Of a stretch of 64,000 nt of DNA, positions 7,721-15,778 are shown in pieces. Source of the stretch: Mycolicibacterium iranicum (GTDB taxonomy: Bacteria > Actinomycetota > Actinomycetes > Mycobacteriales > Mycobacteriaceae); NCBI RefSeq assembly GCF_001650495.1, contig NZ_LWCS01000014.1, forward strand, positions 62,001 to 126,000, given 5' to 3'. Every line of letters starts with the position of its first letter. Positions within the stretch are counted from its first letter, which is position 1. The notes under the pieces are model-generated. The model worked only from the letters and a program-made list of their open reading frames with translations. It was not told the origin of the DNA and did no database searches. The position numbers and the translations under genes were made by a program.

Positions 7721-8899
7721 TTACCGTCTGCCCCAGTCCCACGGCGGGGTGGTCAGTAGCCCCTGATCTGCGACCCTGGTCTCGCCCCAATCTTTGAAGA
7801 GCTCGATCTCCCAGGCGTCGCCACCGGATCCGATCGGTTCTGTGCCCAGTCGCTCCCGCAGCGTCTCGGAGTGCGTGACCACCACGACCTGCGTACGGGT
7901 GGCCGCGCCGGCGATCAGCTCAGCCAGCGGTGGCACCAGGTCAGGATGCAGTGAGGTTTCCGGTTCGTTGAGAACCATCAGCGACGGAGGTTGCGGGCTC
8001 AGCAGAGCGGCCGCCCACAGCAGGAAACGCAATGTGCCGTCTGAGATCTCGGCGCTTCGCAGTGGACGCAGCATGCCGCGCTGGTGCAGATGGAGGTCGA
8101 ACAGCCCGTCGGTGACCGATACCGAGACCGTCGCACCGTCGAACGCGGCGGCGACAGCCCGAGCCAGATCGTCTGTCCCGGTCTCAAGGATGGTCTGGAC
8201 CGCGGCGGCCAGGTCGGCGCCGTCGTTGGCCAACACCGGCGTCCTGGTCCCGACTTGCGGGAGGCGGGCGGGGGCGTGGCTGTCGGCGCGAAAGCCGTCG
8301 TAGAACCGCCAGTCCCGCAGCCGTTCCCGGACCATCACGAGCTCGGGTGCGGCGCCCGCCCAGTCGGCGAGAACGCTGCGATGCGACGGCAGGTTGCGGG
8401 CCAGTTCGTCGAAGCCGCGTCCGGACGCACTGCCCGACTCTGAGGCCACCTCGACCAGCCCACGTACCCGGCGCACCAGCGTCGTGGCGTTCCGGGCTAC
8501 CGGACCGGTGAACACCAGCTCCCGCTTGACTTCGGGGTCGCGCGCGAACGCAGTCTCTCGGGCCTGCGGCAACCCCAGGTCGATCAGATAACCGAAATCT
8601 TGTGAGGCATAACCGAGTTCGATCGACACCGATCTGGTGCGCGGCCCGCCCTGGGCGGTGCCGGTGCGTCGCGCCCCCGCGAGGTGCTCGGGGCCTGCCC
8701 ACATCGCCGACTCGACACCGCCTTCGCGGGCGAAGGACGCGATCACCTCACCGCTTCCGCAGTCGGCGAGCAGTCGCAGCGCCCGGTACAGCGACGACTT
8801 TCCCGTGCCGTTCGCGCCGGTGACAACGGTCAGCTTCCGCAGCGGGAGAACGATGTCGCGCAGAGAGCGGTATCCGCGGATCGCGACAGTCTGCAACAT
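7721..8899 (-). CDS. AAA-family ATPase (RecF/SMC-like head, COG4637 type)
   Basis: The 392-residue protein begins IRGYRSLRDIVLPL, followed by Walker A GANGTGKSS. Near the C terminus come a SDGTLRFLLWAAALL signature, a Walker B LMVLNEPETSLHP and a TQVVVVTHSE H-loop: one ABC-type head split by a middle domain, as in predicted ATPases related to RecF and OLD. No nuclease (TOPRIM) domain is visible. The gene follows dinB2 by 10 bp on the same strand, so TetR-dinB2-ATPase is probably one transcript. The M. tuberculosis locus, as I recall it, lacks this gene. ATG 8899 avoids overlap with dinB2; an upstream ATG at 8929 is less likely. Confidence 0.85.
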   Translation of the reverse strand: MLQTVAIRGYRSLRDIVLPLRKLTVVTGANGTGKSSLYRALRLLADCGSGEVIASFAREGGVESAMWAGPEHLAGARRTGTAQGGPRTRSVSIELGYASQDFGYLIDLGLPQARETAFARDPEVKRELVFTGPVARNATTLVRRVRGLVEVASESGSASGRGFDELARNLPSHRSVLADWAGAAPELVMVRERLRDWRFYDGFRADSHAPARLPQVGTRTPVLANDGADLAAAVQTILETGTDDLARAVAAAFDGATVSVSVTDGLFDLHLHQRGMLRPLRSAEISDGTLRFLLWAAALLSPQPPSLMVLNEPETSLHPDLVPPLAELIAGAATRTQVVVVTHSETLRERLGTEPIGSGGDAWEIELFKDWGETRVADQGLLTTPPWDWGRR

Positions 8900-8909
8900 G
8901 ACTTCGACG

Positions 8910-9995
8910 CTAACCGTCGGCAGCGACAACCGGGCTTGCGACGTCCTCCATCGCGAGCTCCAGGCGCACCCCGAGGAGTCGAATGGGACGGTTCAGCTCG
9001 AACTGACCGAGGAGGTCAAGGGCCGTCGTGGCGATCGGCTCGAAGTCGGTGGTCGGCGACGCGAGTTTGCGGATCTTGGTCCTGGTGTAGAACGTCTTCG
9101 TGCGCACCGTGACGGCGACACGAGTGACGAGACGCCGCTGTTCCACGACCTCGGCAAGGGTGCGCCGTGCGAGATCGGTGACGGCCGACTCCATCTCGGC
9201 GCGGTCGGTCAGATCCTGCGGGAAGGTGACGACGTGACTGCGTGACCGCGGAACCCATGGCGTCGCGCTCACGGTGGTGTCCCCGCCACCCTTGGCGAGC
9301 AGCAGGATCCACAGTCCCGTGGTTGGGCCGAATGTCGACGTCAGCACCGCAGGGTCCGTCGCGGCGAGGTCGGCAACTGTCGTGATCCCCGTCGCGGCAA
9401 GCTTTTTCGCCGTCTTCGGCCCCACGCCCCACAAGGCGTCGACCGGACGATCGCCCATCGTCGTCATCCAGTTGTCCTCGGTGAGCGCGTACACCCCGGC
9501 GGGCTTACCGAAGCCTGTTGCCACCTTGGCCCGCTGCTTGTTGTCGCTGATCCCCACCGAACACGACAGGCCCGTTTCGGAGGCGACGACGGCCTGGATC
9601 CGGCGCGCAAGCTCAACTGGATCGTCCACCTGCGCCCCCACATAGGCCTCGTCCCAACCCCACACCTCGACCGGATGACCGAGATCGCGCAGCACGCCCA
9701 TCACCTTCTCGGATGCGGCGTCATAGGCCGCGGCATCAGACGGCAGGAATGTGGCGCCGGGACATCGGCGCGCTGCGTTCCGCAAGGGCATCCCGGCGTG
9801 GACCCCGAACTCCCTGGCTTCGTAGGAGGCGCAGGTGACCACTTTGCGCGGCTCGGTCGGGTCGCCGTTGCCGCCCACGATGACGGGCATGCCGACCAAC
9901 TCGGGATGACGTTGGAGTTCGACCGAGGCGAGGAACTGGTCCAAATCGACGTGCAGGATCCACTGAGTCCGGGTCGCGGTCCCGGATCCCGTCAT
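8910..9995 (-). CDS. dinB2: Y-family DNA polymerase IV, DinB2 type
   Basis: The 361-residue translesion polymerase shows the metal site HVDLDQFLASVE near residues 15-26, VGWGVGPKT-like helix-hairpin-helix features (ALWGVGPKTAKKL), WGWDEAYVG with the second acidic pair, and a little-finger domain. It closely resembles M. smegmatis DinB2/M. tuberculosis DinP (Rv3056). The residue after the metal-site Phe is Leu (about Leu22), matching the Leu14 steric gate that lets DinB2 take up ribonucleotides. ATG 9995 overlaps the TetR stop by 4 nt (ATGA), showing translational coupling. No beta-clamp motif is obvious at the C terminus, as in other DinB2 proteins. Confidence 0.93.
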   Translation of the reverse strand: MTGSGTATRTQWILHVDLDQFLASVELQRHPELVGMPVIVGGNGDPTEPRKVVTCASYEAREFGVHAGMPLRNAARRCPGATFLPSDAAAYDAASEKVMGVLRDLGHPVEVWGWDEAYVGAQVDDPVELARRIQAVVASETGLSCSVGISDNKQRAKVATGFGKPAGVYALTEDNWMTTMGDRPVDALWGVGPKTAKKLAATGITTVADLAATDPAVLTSTFGPTTGLWILLLAKGGGDTTVSATPWVPRSRSHVVTFPQDLTDRAEMESAVTDLARRTLAEVVEQRRLVTRVAVTVRTKTFYTRTKIRKLASPTTDFEPIATTALDLLGQFELNRPIRLLGVRLELAMEDVASPVVAADG

Positions 9996-10609
9996 GAGCC
10001 GCAGAGCTTGCGCGCCACCGTCTCCCACGCGTCACCGAGTTCGGTCAAGGTGCGGCCGCGGTCGGTGAGCTGGTGATGGACGTAATCGGCGTCGAGCAGC
10101 GACAACAGCGCGGTGGCCTGGGTGTCGAGATCGCCTGTGGTTCCCGCAGCCTCGAGCAGCAGCCGAATGTGGCTGTGGTGCAACATCATCGGCGCGTTGT
10201 AACGCATCTGCGGGTCGCGTCCGACGTCGGAGAGCAGCTCGCGGTGGGTGTCGACGAACTTCAGTCTTTCTCGGCCGTAGGCGAGCAGGCGCTGCAGGGG
10301 CGGAGCGCCCGGGCCCAGTGGCGGCGGGCCGAACAGGAATGCCTGCTGCTGGACCTTCTCGTCCTCGTCGAGGAGCACGATCATCAGCCCGGCCCGGCTG
10401 CCGAAGCGACGGAACAGCGTGCCCTTGCCGACGCCGGCTGCGACCGCGATGTCGTCGGTGGTGACCGAGTCGGCCCCGCGTTCGTCGACCAGACGGCGCG
10501 CCGCATCGAGGAGTAAGGCGCGATTGCGCGCCGCGTCACCGCGTTCGGGAGGCCCCGGATCACCCGCCGGCAACACCGGCAGGCCGCTTTGATTCCCCGC
10601 CACACTCAC
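9992..10609 (-). CDS. TetR-family regulator (Rv3055-like), first gene of dinB2 operon
   Basis: The 205-residue regulator carries the helix-turn-helix SVTTDDIAVAAGVGKGTLFRRFGSRAGL near residues 47-75. The GTG start at 10609 is supported by a TAAAGT -10-like hexamer on the minus strand (10616-10621), 6 nt away, so the mRNA is probably leaderless. The stop overlaps the dinB2 start. The divergent gene encodes an FMN reductase, and a palindrome at 10639-10652 lies between them, so the regulator may control both directions. M. tuberculosis Rv3055-Rv3056 has the same arrangement. Confidence 0.9.
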   Translation of the reverse strand: MSVAGNQSGLPVLPAGDPGPPERGDAARNRALLLDAARRLVDERGADSVTTDDIAVAAGVGKGTLFRRFGSRAGLMIVLLDEDEKVQQQAFLFGPPPLGPGAPPLQRLLAYGRERLKFVDTHRELLSDVGRDPQMRYNAPMMLHHSHIRLLLEAAGTTGDLDTQATALLSLLDADYVHHQLTDRGRTLTELGDAWETVARKLCGS

Positions 10610-10638
10610 CTCGCAACTTTAACTCAGCGGGAATGTAA

Positions 10639-10652
10639 CGGACCGTGGTCCG
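10639..10652. promoter_or_regulatory. Palindrome CGGACC-GT-GGTCCG, candidate TetR operator
   Basis: A perfect 6-bp inverted repeat with a 2-bp centre lies between the divergent TetR-dinB2 and FMN-reductase genes. The same half-sites without spacer occur upstream of nrdF at 21815-21826. Confidence 0.55.
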
Positions 10653-10695
10653 GTTGCTTCGTGGGACTATCCAGGAAGCGATGAGGAGGAAAACG

Positions 10696-11253
10696 ATGTC
10701 GGACACCGTGAGCGGCAACACGGTATTGGTTCTGGTGGGAAGCCTGCGTGCGGCCTCGGTCAACCGTCAGTTGGCGGAACTGGCCATCGAGTCGGCGCCC
10801 GGCGGGGTCACCCTCGAGCTGTTCGACCAGCTCGGCGAACTGCCCCACTACAACGAGGACATCGACAACGACACCGACGTCCCGCAATCCGCGGTCGCGC
10901 TTCGCGAGGCCGCGGCTCGCGCCGGGGCGGCGCTGGTAGTCACCCCGGAATACAACGGGAGCATTCCCGGGGTGTTGAAGAATGCCATCGACTGGCTGTC
11001 CCGCCCGTATGGCAACGGTGCCCTGAAGGACAAGCCGCTGGCGGTGGTCGGCGCCGCGCTGGGCCAGTACGGGGGCGTGTGGGCGCACGACGAAACTCGC
11101 AAATCCTTCGGGGTTGCAGGTCCGCGGGTGGTCGACGACCTCGACCTCTCGTTGTCGACCACATCCTTTGACGGCAAGCATCCTCGTGAGAACGCCGAGG
11201 TTGCGGCTCGCCTGCGCGAGATCGTGGGCAAATTGGCCGCTGAAATCGGCTGA
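10696..11253 (+). CDS. NAD(P)H-dependent FMN reductase, flavodoxin-like (Rv3054c-like)
   Basis: The 185-residue protein has the flavodoxin-like fold of the NADPH-dependent FMN reductase/quinone reductase family: phosphate loop GSLRAASVNRQLAE near residue 15, then VVTPEYNGSIPGVLKNAIDW, the PEYNxSxPGxLKNAIDW family hallmark. It should reduce FMN, quinones or azo compounds in the cytoplasm. ATG 10696 follows a strong GAGGAGG ribosome site. Upstream lies a palindrome shared with the divergent TetR gene; a strong terminator follows at 11268-11297. Confidence 0.9.
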   Translation: MSDTVSGNTVLVLVGSLRAASVNRQLAELAIESAPGGVTLELFDQLGELPHYNEDIDNDTDVPQSAVALREAAARAGAALVVTPEYNGSIPGVLKNAIDWLSRPYGNGALKDKPLAVVGAALGQYGGVWAHDETRKSFGVAGPRVVDDLDLSLSTTSFDGKHPRENAEVAARLREIVGKLAAEIG

Positions 11254-11267
11254 GCCGGGCTCGGCGC

Positions 11268-11297
11268 AAGAGCCACGTCCGACGGACGTGGCTCTTT
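11268..11297 (+). terminator. Intrinsic terminator after FMN reductase
   Basis: A perfect 13-bp stem (arms 11268-11280 and 11284-11296) with a 3-nt loop ends in TTT. It lies 15 bp after the stop codon and separates this gene from the nrd operon. Confidence 0.85.
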
Positions 11298-11479
11298 GTC
11301 GTGCCCTCGGATGGGCGATTTGCTGAGCCGCGGCGGTTTCACGGACCCGCCTCGCGGGAAATGTCAGAGCCCTCTGATAGACCGGAGGGAAGCAGTCGGG
11401 ACGCCGCCGCTGTGATCTGTGACACGCCCGCTGCGGCGCGACACACCGTAGTTACCAGGGAAAATTCCAAACGTGTGAT

Positions 11480-11495
11480 TACGACCATCTTGTGT
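11480..11495. promoter_or_regulatory. Candidate NrdR box 1 (nrdHIE)
   Basis: The 16-mer matches the known NrdR-box pattern acaCwAtATaTwGtgt well in its right half (ATCTTGTGT) and poorly in the left. Its start is 32 bp before that of box 2, three helical turns, the usual paired arrangement. Confidence 0.5.
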
Positions 11496-11511
11496 GTGCT
11501 CTACTAACGGG

Positions 11512-11527
11512 GCACAACATCTAGTGG
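11512..11527. promoter_or_regulatory. Candidate NrdR box 2 (nrdHIE)
   Basis: GCACAACATCTAGTGG matches 12 of 16 positions of the NrdR consensus. NrdR is the ATP/dATP-sensing repressor of ribonucleotide reductase genes. Confidence 0.65.
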
Positions 11528-11549
11528 CTAGGGTGGAGAACGACGAAAG

Positions 11550-11663
11550 ATGCAACTCATCCTCAACGGGAGTCTGGGAGGAAGTTCCTTCCTCGGCTCG
11601 GTGTTGAGAATGAGAGATCTTCAGTCGTCCGGCCAGCTGTCCGTCACGTGGGGTGCGGAGTGA
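11550..11663 (+). CDS. Possible 37-aa upstream ORF in nrdHIE leader
   Basis: ATG 11550 to TGA 11663 encodes MQLILNGSLGGSSFLGSVLR and 17 more residues. A GGTGGAG sequence lies about 12 nt upstream. It has no recognised domain, although the L-I-L-N-G-S-L start followed by a T/S-G-x-L-S-V strand faintly recalls the opening of DUF4388/PATAN domains. It could be a regulatory upstream ORF or chance. Conservation in other mycobacteria would decide. Confidence 0.3.
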   Translation: MQLILNGSLGGSSFLGSVLRMRDLQSSGQLSVTWGAE

Positions 11664-11712
11664 CAACGAACTACAGGTCGTCGAAGAAAAATTTCGCTGA
11701 GGGAGCCCGCAA

Positions 11713-11952
11713 ATGACTGTCACCGTGTACACCAAGCCCGCCTGCGTCCAGTGCAATGCCACCTACAAGGCTCTCGACAAGCAAGGCATTACCTACGACG
11801 TCGTCGACATCTCCGTCGACAGCGAGGCGCGCGACTACGTGATGGCTCTCGGCTACCTGCAGGCCCCGGTCGTGGTGGCCGGTAACGACCACTGGTCGGG
11901 TTTCCGTCCCGACCGGATCAAGGCGCTGGCAGCAGTTGCGGCGACCGCATAA
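11713..11952 (+). CDS. nrdH: NrdH redoxin
   Basis: The 79-residue glutaredoxin-like protein has the redox motif C11-V-Q-C14, also used by M. tuberculosis NrdH, and the family signature [12 protein letters not shown] near the C terminus. It is reduced by thioredoxin reductase and passes electrons to the class Ib ribonucleotide reductase NrdE. It is the first gene of nrdHIE; ATG 11713 follows a GAGGGAG ribosome site. Regulation by NrdR is likely from the upstream boxes. Confidence 0.97.
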   Translation: MTVTVYTKPACVQCNATYKALDKQGITYDVVDISVDSEARDYVMALGYLQAPVVVAGNDHWSGFRPDRIKALAAVAATA

Positions 11953-11990
11953 CTCCAACGAATCGACCAGGTGACATCGGAGAGGTAACC

Positions 11991-12437
11991 GTGAGTGATC
12001 TCGTCTACTTCTCCAGCGTGTCGGAGAACACCCATCGGTTCGTGCAGAAGCTGGAGCTTCCTGCCATCCGGATTCCGCTGAAGGAACGGATTCAGGTCGA
12101 TCAGCCTTACGTCCTGGTGCTGCCCACCTACGGCGGTGGACACGCCAACGGTCCCGATCCCGATCGCGGGGGATACGTCCCCAAGCAGGTGATCGCCTTC
12201 CTCAACAATGAACACAACCGGTCGTTGATCCGCGGTGTCATCGCTGCGGGCAACACCAACTTCGGCGCCGAATTCGGCTACGCGGGGGTCGTCGTGTCTC
12301 GTAAGTGCGACGTTCCTTTTCTCTATCGCTTCGAACTCATGGGAACGACGGACGACGTCTTCGCCGTCCGTGCAGGATTACAAGACTTCTGGAAGGACCA
12401 GACGTGCCACCAACCATCACAGCTGCAGAACCTGTAA
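11991..12437 (+). CDS. nrdI: NrdI flavodoxin-like protein
   Basis: The 148-residue protein starts at GTG 11991 after GGAGAGG. It shows the NrdI features [13 protein letters not shown] (FMN phosphate loop), LPTYGGGH and [19 protein letters not shown]. NrdI supplies the oxidant that assembles the dimanganese-tyrosyl radical cofactor of NrdF. The gene lies between nrdH and nrdE, and its 3' end overlaps the nrdE start by 34 bp. Confidence 0.97.
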   Translation: MSDLVYFSSVSENTHRFVQKLELPAIRIPLKERIQVDQPYVLVLPTYGGGHANGPDPDRGGYVPKQVIAFLNNEHNRSLIRGVIAAGNTNFGAEFGYAGVVVSRKCDVPFLYRFELMGTTDDVFAVRAGLQDFWKDQTCHQPSQLQNL

Positions 12438-14575
12438 CCACCACCGGCGTGCATGCGCTTCCGGGGGAAATGGATTATCACGCTCTGAACGCGATGCTGA
12501 ATCTGTACGACGCCGACGGCAAGATTCAGTTCGAGAAAGACGTGCAGGCGGCGCGTGAGTACTTCCTGCAGCACGTGAACCAGAACACGGTCTTCTTTCA
12601 CAATCAGGACGAGAAGCTCGACTACCTGGTCCAGAAGAATTATTACGAGCGCGAGGTGCTCGACCAGTACTCACGCAACTTCGTCAAGACACTGCTGGAT
12701 CGCGCGTACGCCAAGAAGTTCCGCTTCCCGACCTTCGTCGGTGCGTTCAAGTACTACACGTCCTACACGCTGAAGACCTTCGACGGAAAGCGCTATCTGG
12801 AGCGCTTCGAGGACCGCGTCGTGATGGTGGCGCTGACGCTGGCGGCCGGTGACACCACGCTGGCCGAGAAGCTGGTCGACGAGATCATGGACGGCCGCTT
12901 CCAGCCGGCCACGCCGACGTTCCTGAACTCGGGGAAGAAGCAACGTGGCGAACCGGTGTCGTGCTTCTTGCTGCGCATCGAAGACAACATGGAGTCCATC
13001 GGGCGTTCCATCAACTCGGCCCTGCAGCTGTCCAAGCGCGGTGGCGGAGTGGCGTTGCTGCTGACGAACATTCGCGAACACGGCGCCCCGATCAAGAACA
13101 TCGAGAATCAGAGCTCCGGTGTCATCCCGATCATGAAGCTGCTGGAGGATTCGTTCTCCTACGCAAATCAGCTCGGTGCCCGACAGGGTGCGGGGGCGGT
13201 GTATCTGCATGCACACCATCCCGACATCTATCGCTTCCTCGACACCAAGCGCGAGAACGCCGACGAGAAGATCCGCATCAAGACGCTCTCGCTGGGCGTC
13301 GTGATCCCGGACATCACGTTCGAGCTGGCGAAGAACAACGAGGACATGTACCTGTTCTCGCCGTACGACGTCGAGCGCGTGTACGGGGTCGCCTTCGCCG
13401 ACATCTCGGTCACCGAGAAGTACTACGAGATGGTCGACGACGCGCGCATCCGCAAGACCAAGATCAAGGCGCGCGAGTTCTTCCAGACGCTGGCCGAGCT
13501 GCAGTTCGAGTCGGGTTATCCGTACATCATGTACGAGGACACCGTGAACCGGGCCAACCCGATCGAGGGCAAGATCACGCACAGCAACCTGTGCTCGGAG
13601 ATCCTTCAGGTGTCGACGCCGTCGCTGTTCAACGAGGATCTGTCGTATGCCAAAGTGGGCAAAGACATTTCATGCAACCTCGGTTCGCTCAACATCGCCA
13701 AGGCGATGGACTCGCCGGACTTCGCCCAGACCATCGAGGTGGCCATCCGCGCGCTGACCGCAGTGAGCGACCAGACCCATATCTGGTCGGTGCCCTCAAT
13801 CGAGCAGGGCAACAACAGCTCACACGCCATCGGTCTGGGGCAGATGAACCTGCACGGCTACCTGGCCCGCGAGCGGATCTTCTACGGCTCCGAAGAGGGT
13901 GTGGATTTCACCAACATCTACTTCTACTGCGTGCTCTATCATGCGCTGCGCGCCTCGAATCGCATTGCGATCGAACGGGGTACGGCGTTCGGTGGGTTCG
14001 AGAAGTCGAAGTACAAGTCGGGTGAGTTCTTCGACAAGTACACCGATCAGGTGTGGGAGCCCAAGACCGACAAGGTGCGCGGATTGTTCGCCGACGCGGG
14101 CATCCGCATCCCGAATCAGGACGACTGGAAGCGGTTGAAGGAGTCGGTGCAGCAGCACGGCATCTACAACCAGAACCTGCAGGCGGTGCCGCCGACCGGA
14201 TCGATCTCCTACATCAACCACTCGACGAGCTCGATCCATCCGATCGCCAGCAAGGTCGAGATCCGCAAGGAAGGCAAGATCGGGCGCGTCTACTACCCGG
14301 CGCCCTACATGACCAACGAAAACCTGGAGTACTACCAGGACGCCTACGAGATCGGCTACGAGAAGGTCATCGACACCTACGCCGCGGCCACACAGCACGT
14401 AGACCAAGGTCTGAGCTTGACGTTGTTCTTCAAAGACACCGCCACCACACGCGATGTGAACAAGGCGCAGATCTACGCCTGGCGTAAGGGCATCAAGACG
14501 CTGTACTACATCCGGCTGCGTCAGATGGCTCTCGAAGGCACAGAGGTCGAGGGTTGCGTCAGCTGCATGCTGTAG
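12404..14575 (+). CDS. nrdE: Class Ib ribonucleoside-diphosphate reductase alpha subunit
   Basis: The 723-residue protein is nearly identical in style to M. tuberculosis NrdE (Rv3051c). The active-site region has [15 protein letters not shown] (first redox Cys), THSNLCSEI (thiyl radical Cys) and [13 protein letters not shown] (second redox Cys); the C terminus ends CVSCML, the swinging dithiol reloaded by NrdH. It reduces NDPs to dNDPs with NrdF. I use GTG 12404 ([10 protein letters not shown]), preceded by GGAAGG and matching the family length, although the frame is open further upstream. It overlaps nrdI by 34 bp, which suggests coupling. No intein is present. Confidence 0.97.
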   Translation: MPPTITAAEPVTTTGVHALPGEMDYHALNAMLNLYDADGKIQFEKDVQAAREYFLQHVNQNTVFFHNQDEKLDYLVQKNYYEREVLDQYSRNFVKTLLDRAYAKKFRFPTFVGAFKYYTSYTLKTFDGKRYLERFEDRVVMVALTLAAGDTTLAEKLVDEIMDGRFQPATPTFLNSGKKQRGEPVSCFLLRIEDNMESIGRSINSALQLSKRGGGVALLLTNIREHGAPIKNIENQSSGVIPIMKLLEDSFSYANQLGARQGAGAVYLHAHHPDIYRFLDTKRENADEKIRIKTLSLGVVIPDITFELAKNNEDMYLFSPYDVERVYGVAFADISVTEKYYEMVDDARIRKTKIKAREFFQTLAELQFESGYPYIMYEDTVNRANPIEGKITHSNLCSEILQVSTPSLFNEDLSYAKVGKDISCNLGSLNIAKAMDSPDFAQTIEVAIRALTAVSDQTHIWSVPSIEQGNNSSHAIGLGQMNLHGYLARERIFYGSEEGVDFTNIYFYCVLYHALRASNRIAIERGTAFGGFEKSKYKSGEFFDKYTDQVWEPKTDKVRGLFADAGIRIPNQDDWKRLKESVQQHGIYNQNLQAVPPTGSISYINHSTSSIHPIASKVEIRKEGKIGRVYYPAPYMTNENLEYYQDAYEIGYEKVIDTYAAATQHVDQGLSLTLFFKDTATTRDVNKAQIYAWRKGIKTLYYIRLRQMALEGTEVEGCVSCML

Positions 14576-14649
14576 CGCTGTCGAGTGTCGAGCTGAGGGC
14601 CGCTATGGAGCGGTTTGGCGCGGACAGGCTACGCAGTCAACGCTGACGT

Positions 14650-15036
14650 TCAGCGCTGCCGCGCGTTGTCCGCACGCTCTGCCTTCAGGCGTCGTTCTTC
14701 GCGGAGCACGTTCTGGTAGCTCTCGCGTTCGGCGACCAGCCACTCCGGCATCTCCGCTAGCAGAGCATCGATCTGTCCGGTGGTCAGCGCCTCGGTGACG
14801 CCGCCGCGTCCCAGGCCGGCGATCGACACGCCCAGCTTGGCGGCGACGAGATTTTTCGGATGCGGCCCGTTCTTGCGGAGGTCTGTGAGCCACTGCGGAG
14901 GGTCGGACTGCAACGCGGCAAGTTCGTCGCGGGTGATCGCATTCTCCTGGAAGTCTGTGGGCGTCGCGGGCAGGTACACGTCCAGCTTCCTGGCCGCCGT
15001 GGCGGGCTTCATCGACTGCGCGTTCGGCCTGCTCAT
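14650..15036 (-). CDS. DUF5997 family protein
   Basis: The 128-residue basic protein is of the actinobacterial DUF5997 type: K-L-D-V-Y-L-P-A-T-P-x-D-F-Q, then L-R-K-N-G-P-H-P-K-N-L-V-A-A-K-L-G-V-S-I-A-G-L-x-R-G-G. The last segment has a helix-turn-helix look (VAAKLGVSIAGLGRGG), but DNA binding is unproven. It diverges from a headless LysR-like gene only 28 bp away. On the minus strand a TACGCT -10-like hexamer (15043-15048) sits 6 nt before the ATG, so it is probably leaderless. The C-terminal 25 residues are rich in Arg and Glu. Confidence 0.8.
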   Translation of the reverse strand: MSRPNAQSMKPATAARKLDVYLPATPTDFQENAITRDELAALQSDPPQWLTDLRKNGPHPKNLVAAKLGVSIAGLGRGGVTEALTTGQIDALLAEMPEWLVAERESYQNVLREERRLKAERADNARQR

Positions 15037-15042
15037 GGGTTC

Positions 15043-15058
15043 AGCGTATCGGTAGCCT
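15043..15058. promoter_or_regulatory. Face-to-face leaderless promoters of DUF5997 and LysR-like genes
   Basis: Minus-strand TACGCT (15043-15048) and plus-strand TAGCCT (15053-15058) each lie exactly 6 nt from their start codon. The two -10 elements are only 4 bp apart, so polymerases probably cannot occupy both at once. Confidence 0.55.
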
Positions 15059-15064
15059 GAGGCG

Positions 15065-15778
15065 ATGACCCGCCCCTCGCTGACCCTCGGGTACGTGCCC
15101 GGTGGGACGCCGGCGAAATGGGCCCGAATCTGGGCGGAGCGTCATCCCGACATCCGGCTGGAGTTGCGGGCGGTGCCCGCGGCGCGTGCAGCCGACGAAG
15201 TCAGAGCAGGCACCGTCGACCTGGCGTTGCTTCGGTTGCCCGCCGACACGTCGGGCCTGGCCGTCATTCCTCTGTACGAAGAGAACACAGTCGCAGTGGT
15301 GCCGACCGATCACCTCCTTACCGCCGCCGACGAGATCACCGCCGCCGACCTCGTCGAGGAACCGACGCTGCTGCCCCTCGACGATGTCGTCGACTGGTCA
15401 GATGCCCCCGGCGTCCCGGTCGACCACCGGCCGGAAACCACAGAGGACGCAATCGAACTCGTCGCGGCGGGCATCGGTGCACTCATCGTCCCGCAGTCGC
15501 TGGCGCGGCTGCATCACCGCAAGGACCTCACATACCGCGCGATCGTCGATGCGCCCAGGTGCCAGGTGGCGCTCGCCCTCCCCGAAGGGCCCCAGTCGGA
15601 GTTCGTCGAGGAGTTCATCGGGATCGTACGAGGCCGCAAACCCGGCTCCTCACGCGCGCAGACGCAGCCGGTGCCGAAGCGCACCGCCCGAGAGAAAGCC
15701 CTCGCCAAGCAAGCGGCGCGCGCGGCTGCGGACAAAACAGCCCGCAAGCCGGGCCGCGCGCAGCGGGGCAGACGATGA
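15065..15778 (+). CDS. LysR-type effector-binding domain without DNA-binding domain
   Basis: The 237 residues begin at once with the periplasmic-binding-fold effector domain of LysR regulators (LTLGYVPGGTPAKWARIW, E-V-R-A-G-T-V-D-L-A-L-L-R-L-P, then a V-A-A-G-I-G-A-L-I-V-P-Q-S loop). The usual N-terminal winged helix is absent, and the leaderless ATG 15065 (TAGCCT 15053-15058) rules out a longer protein. Instead there is a C-terminal tail of about 40 residues rich in Lys, Arg and Ala, which could bind nucleic acid. It may sense a small molecule and work with the divergent DUF5997 protein. The stop overlaps the next start (ATGA). Confidence 0.82.
   Translation: MTRPSLTLGYVPGGTPAKWARIWAERHPDIRLELRAVPAARAADEVRAGTVDLALLRLPADTSGLAVIPLYEENTVAVVPTDHLLTAADEITAADLVEEPTLLPLDDVVDWSDAPGVPVDHRPETTEDAIELVAAGIGALIVPQSLARLHHRKDLTYRAIVDAPRCQVALALPEGPQSEFVEEFIGIVRGRKPGSSRAQTQPVPKRTAREKALAKQAARAAADKTARKPGRAQRGRR

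Larger units (their letters stand above)
11298..11712 (+). promoter_or_regulatory. nrdHIE promoter and long 5' leader
   Basis: This stretch holds two candidate NrdR boxes (11480-11495 and 11512-11527), a possible 37-codon small gene (11550-11663) and then the nrdH ribosome site (GAGGGAG just before ATG 11713). From 11298 to 11479 I see no gene or clear signal. The leader from the second box to nrdH is about 185 nt, long for a mycobacterial gene. Confidence 0.6.
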
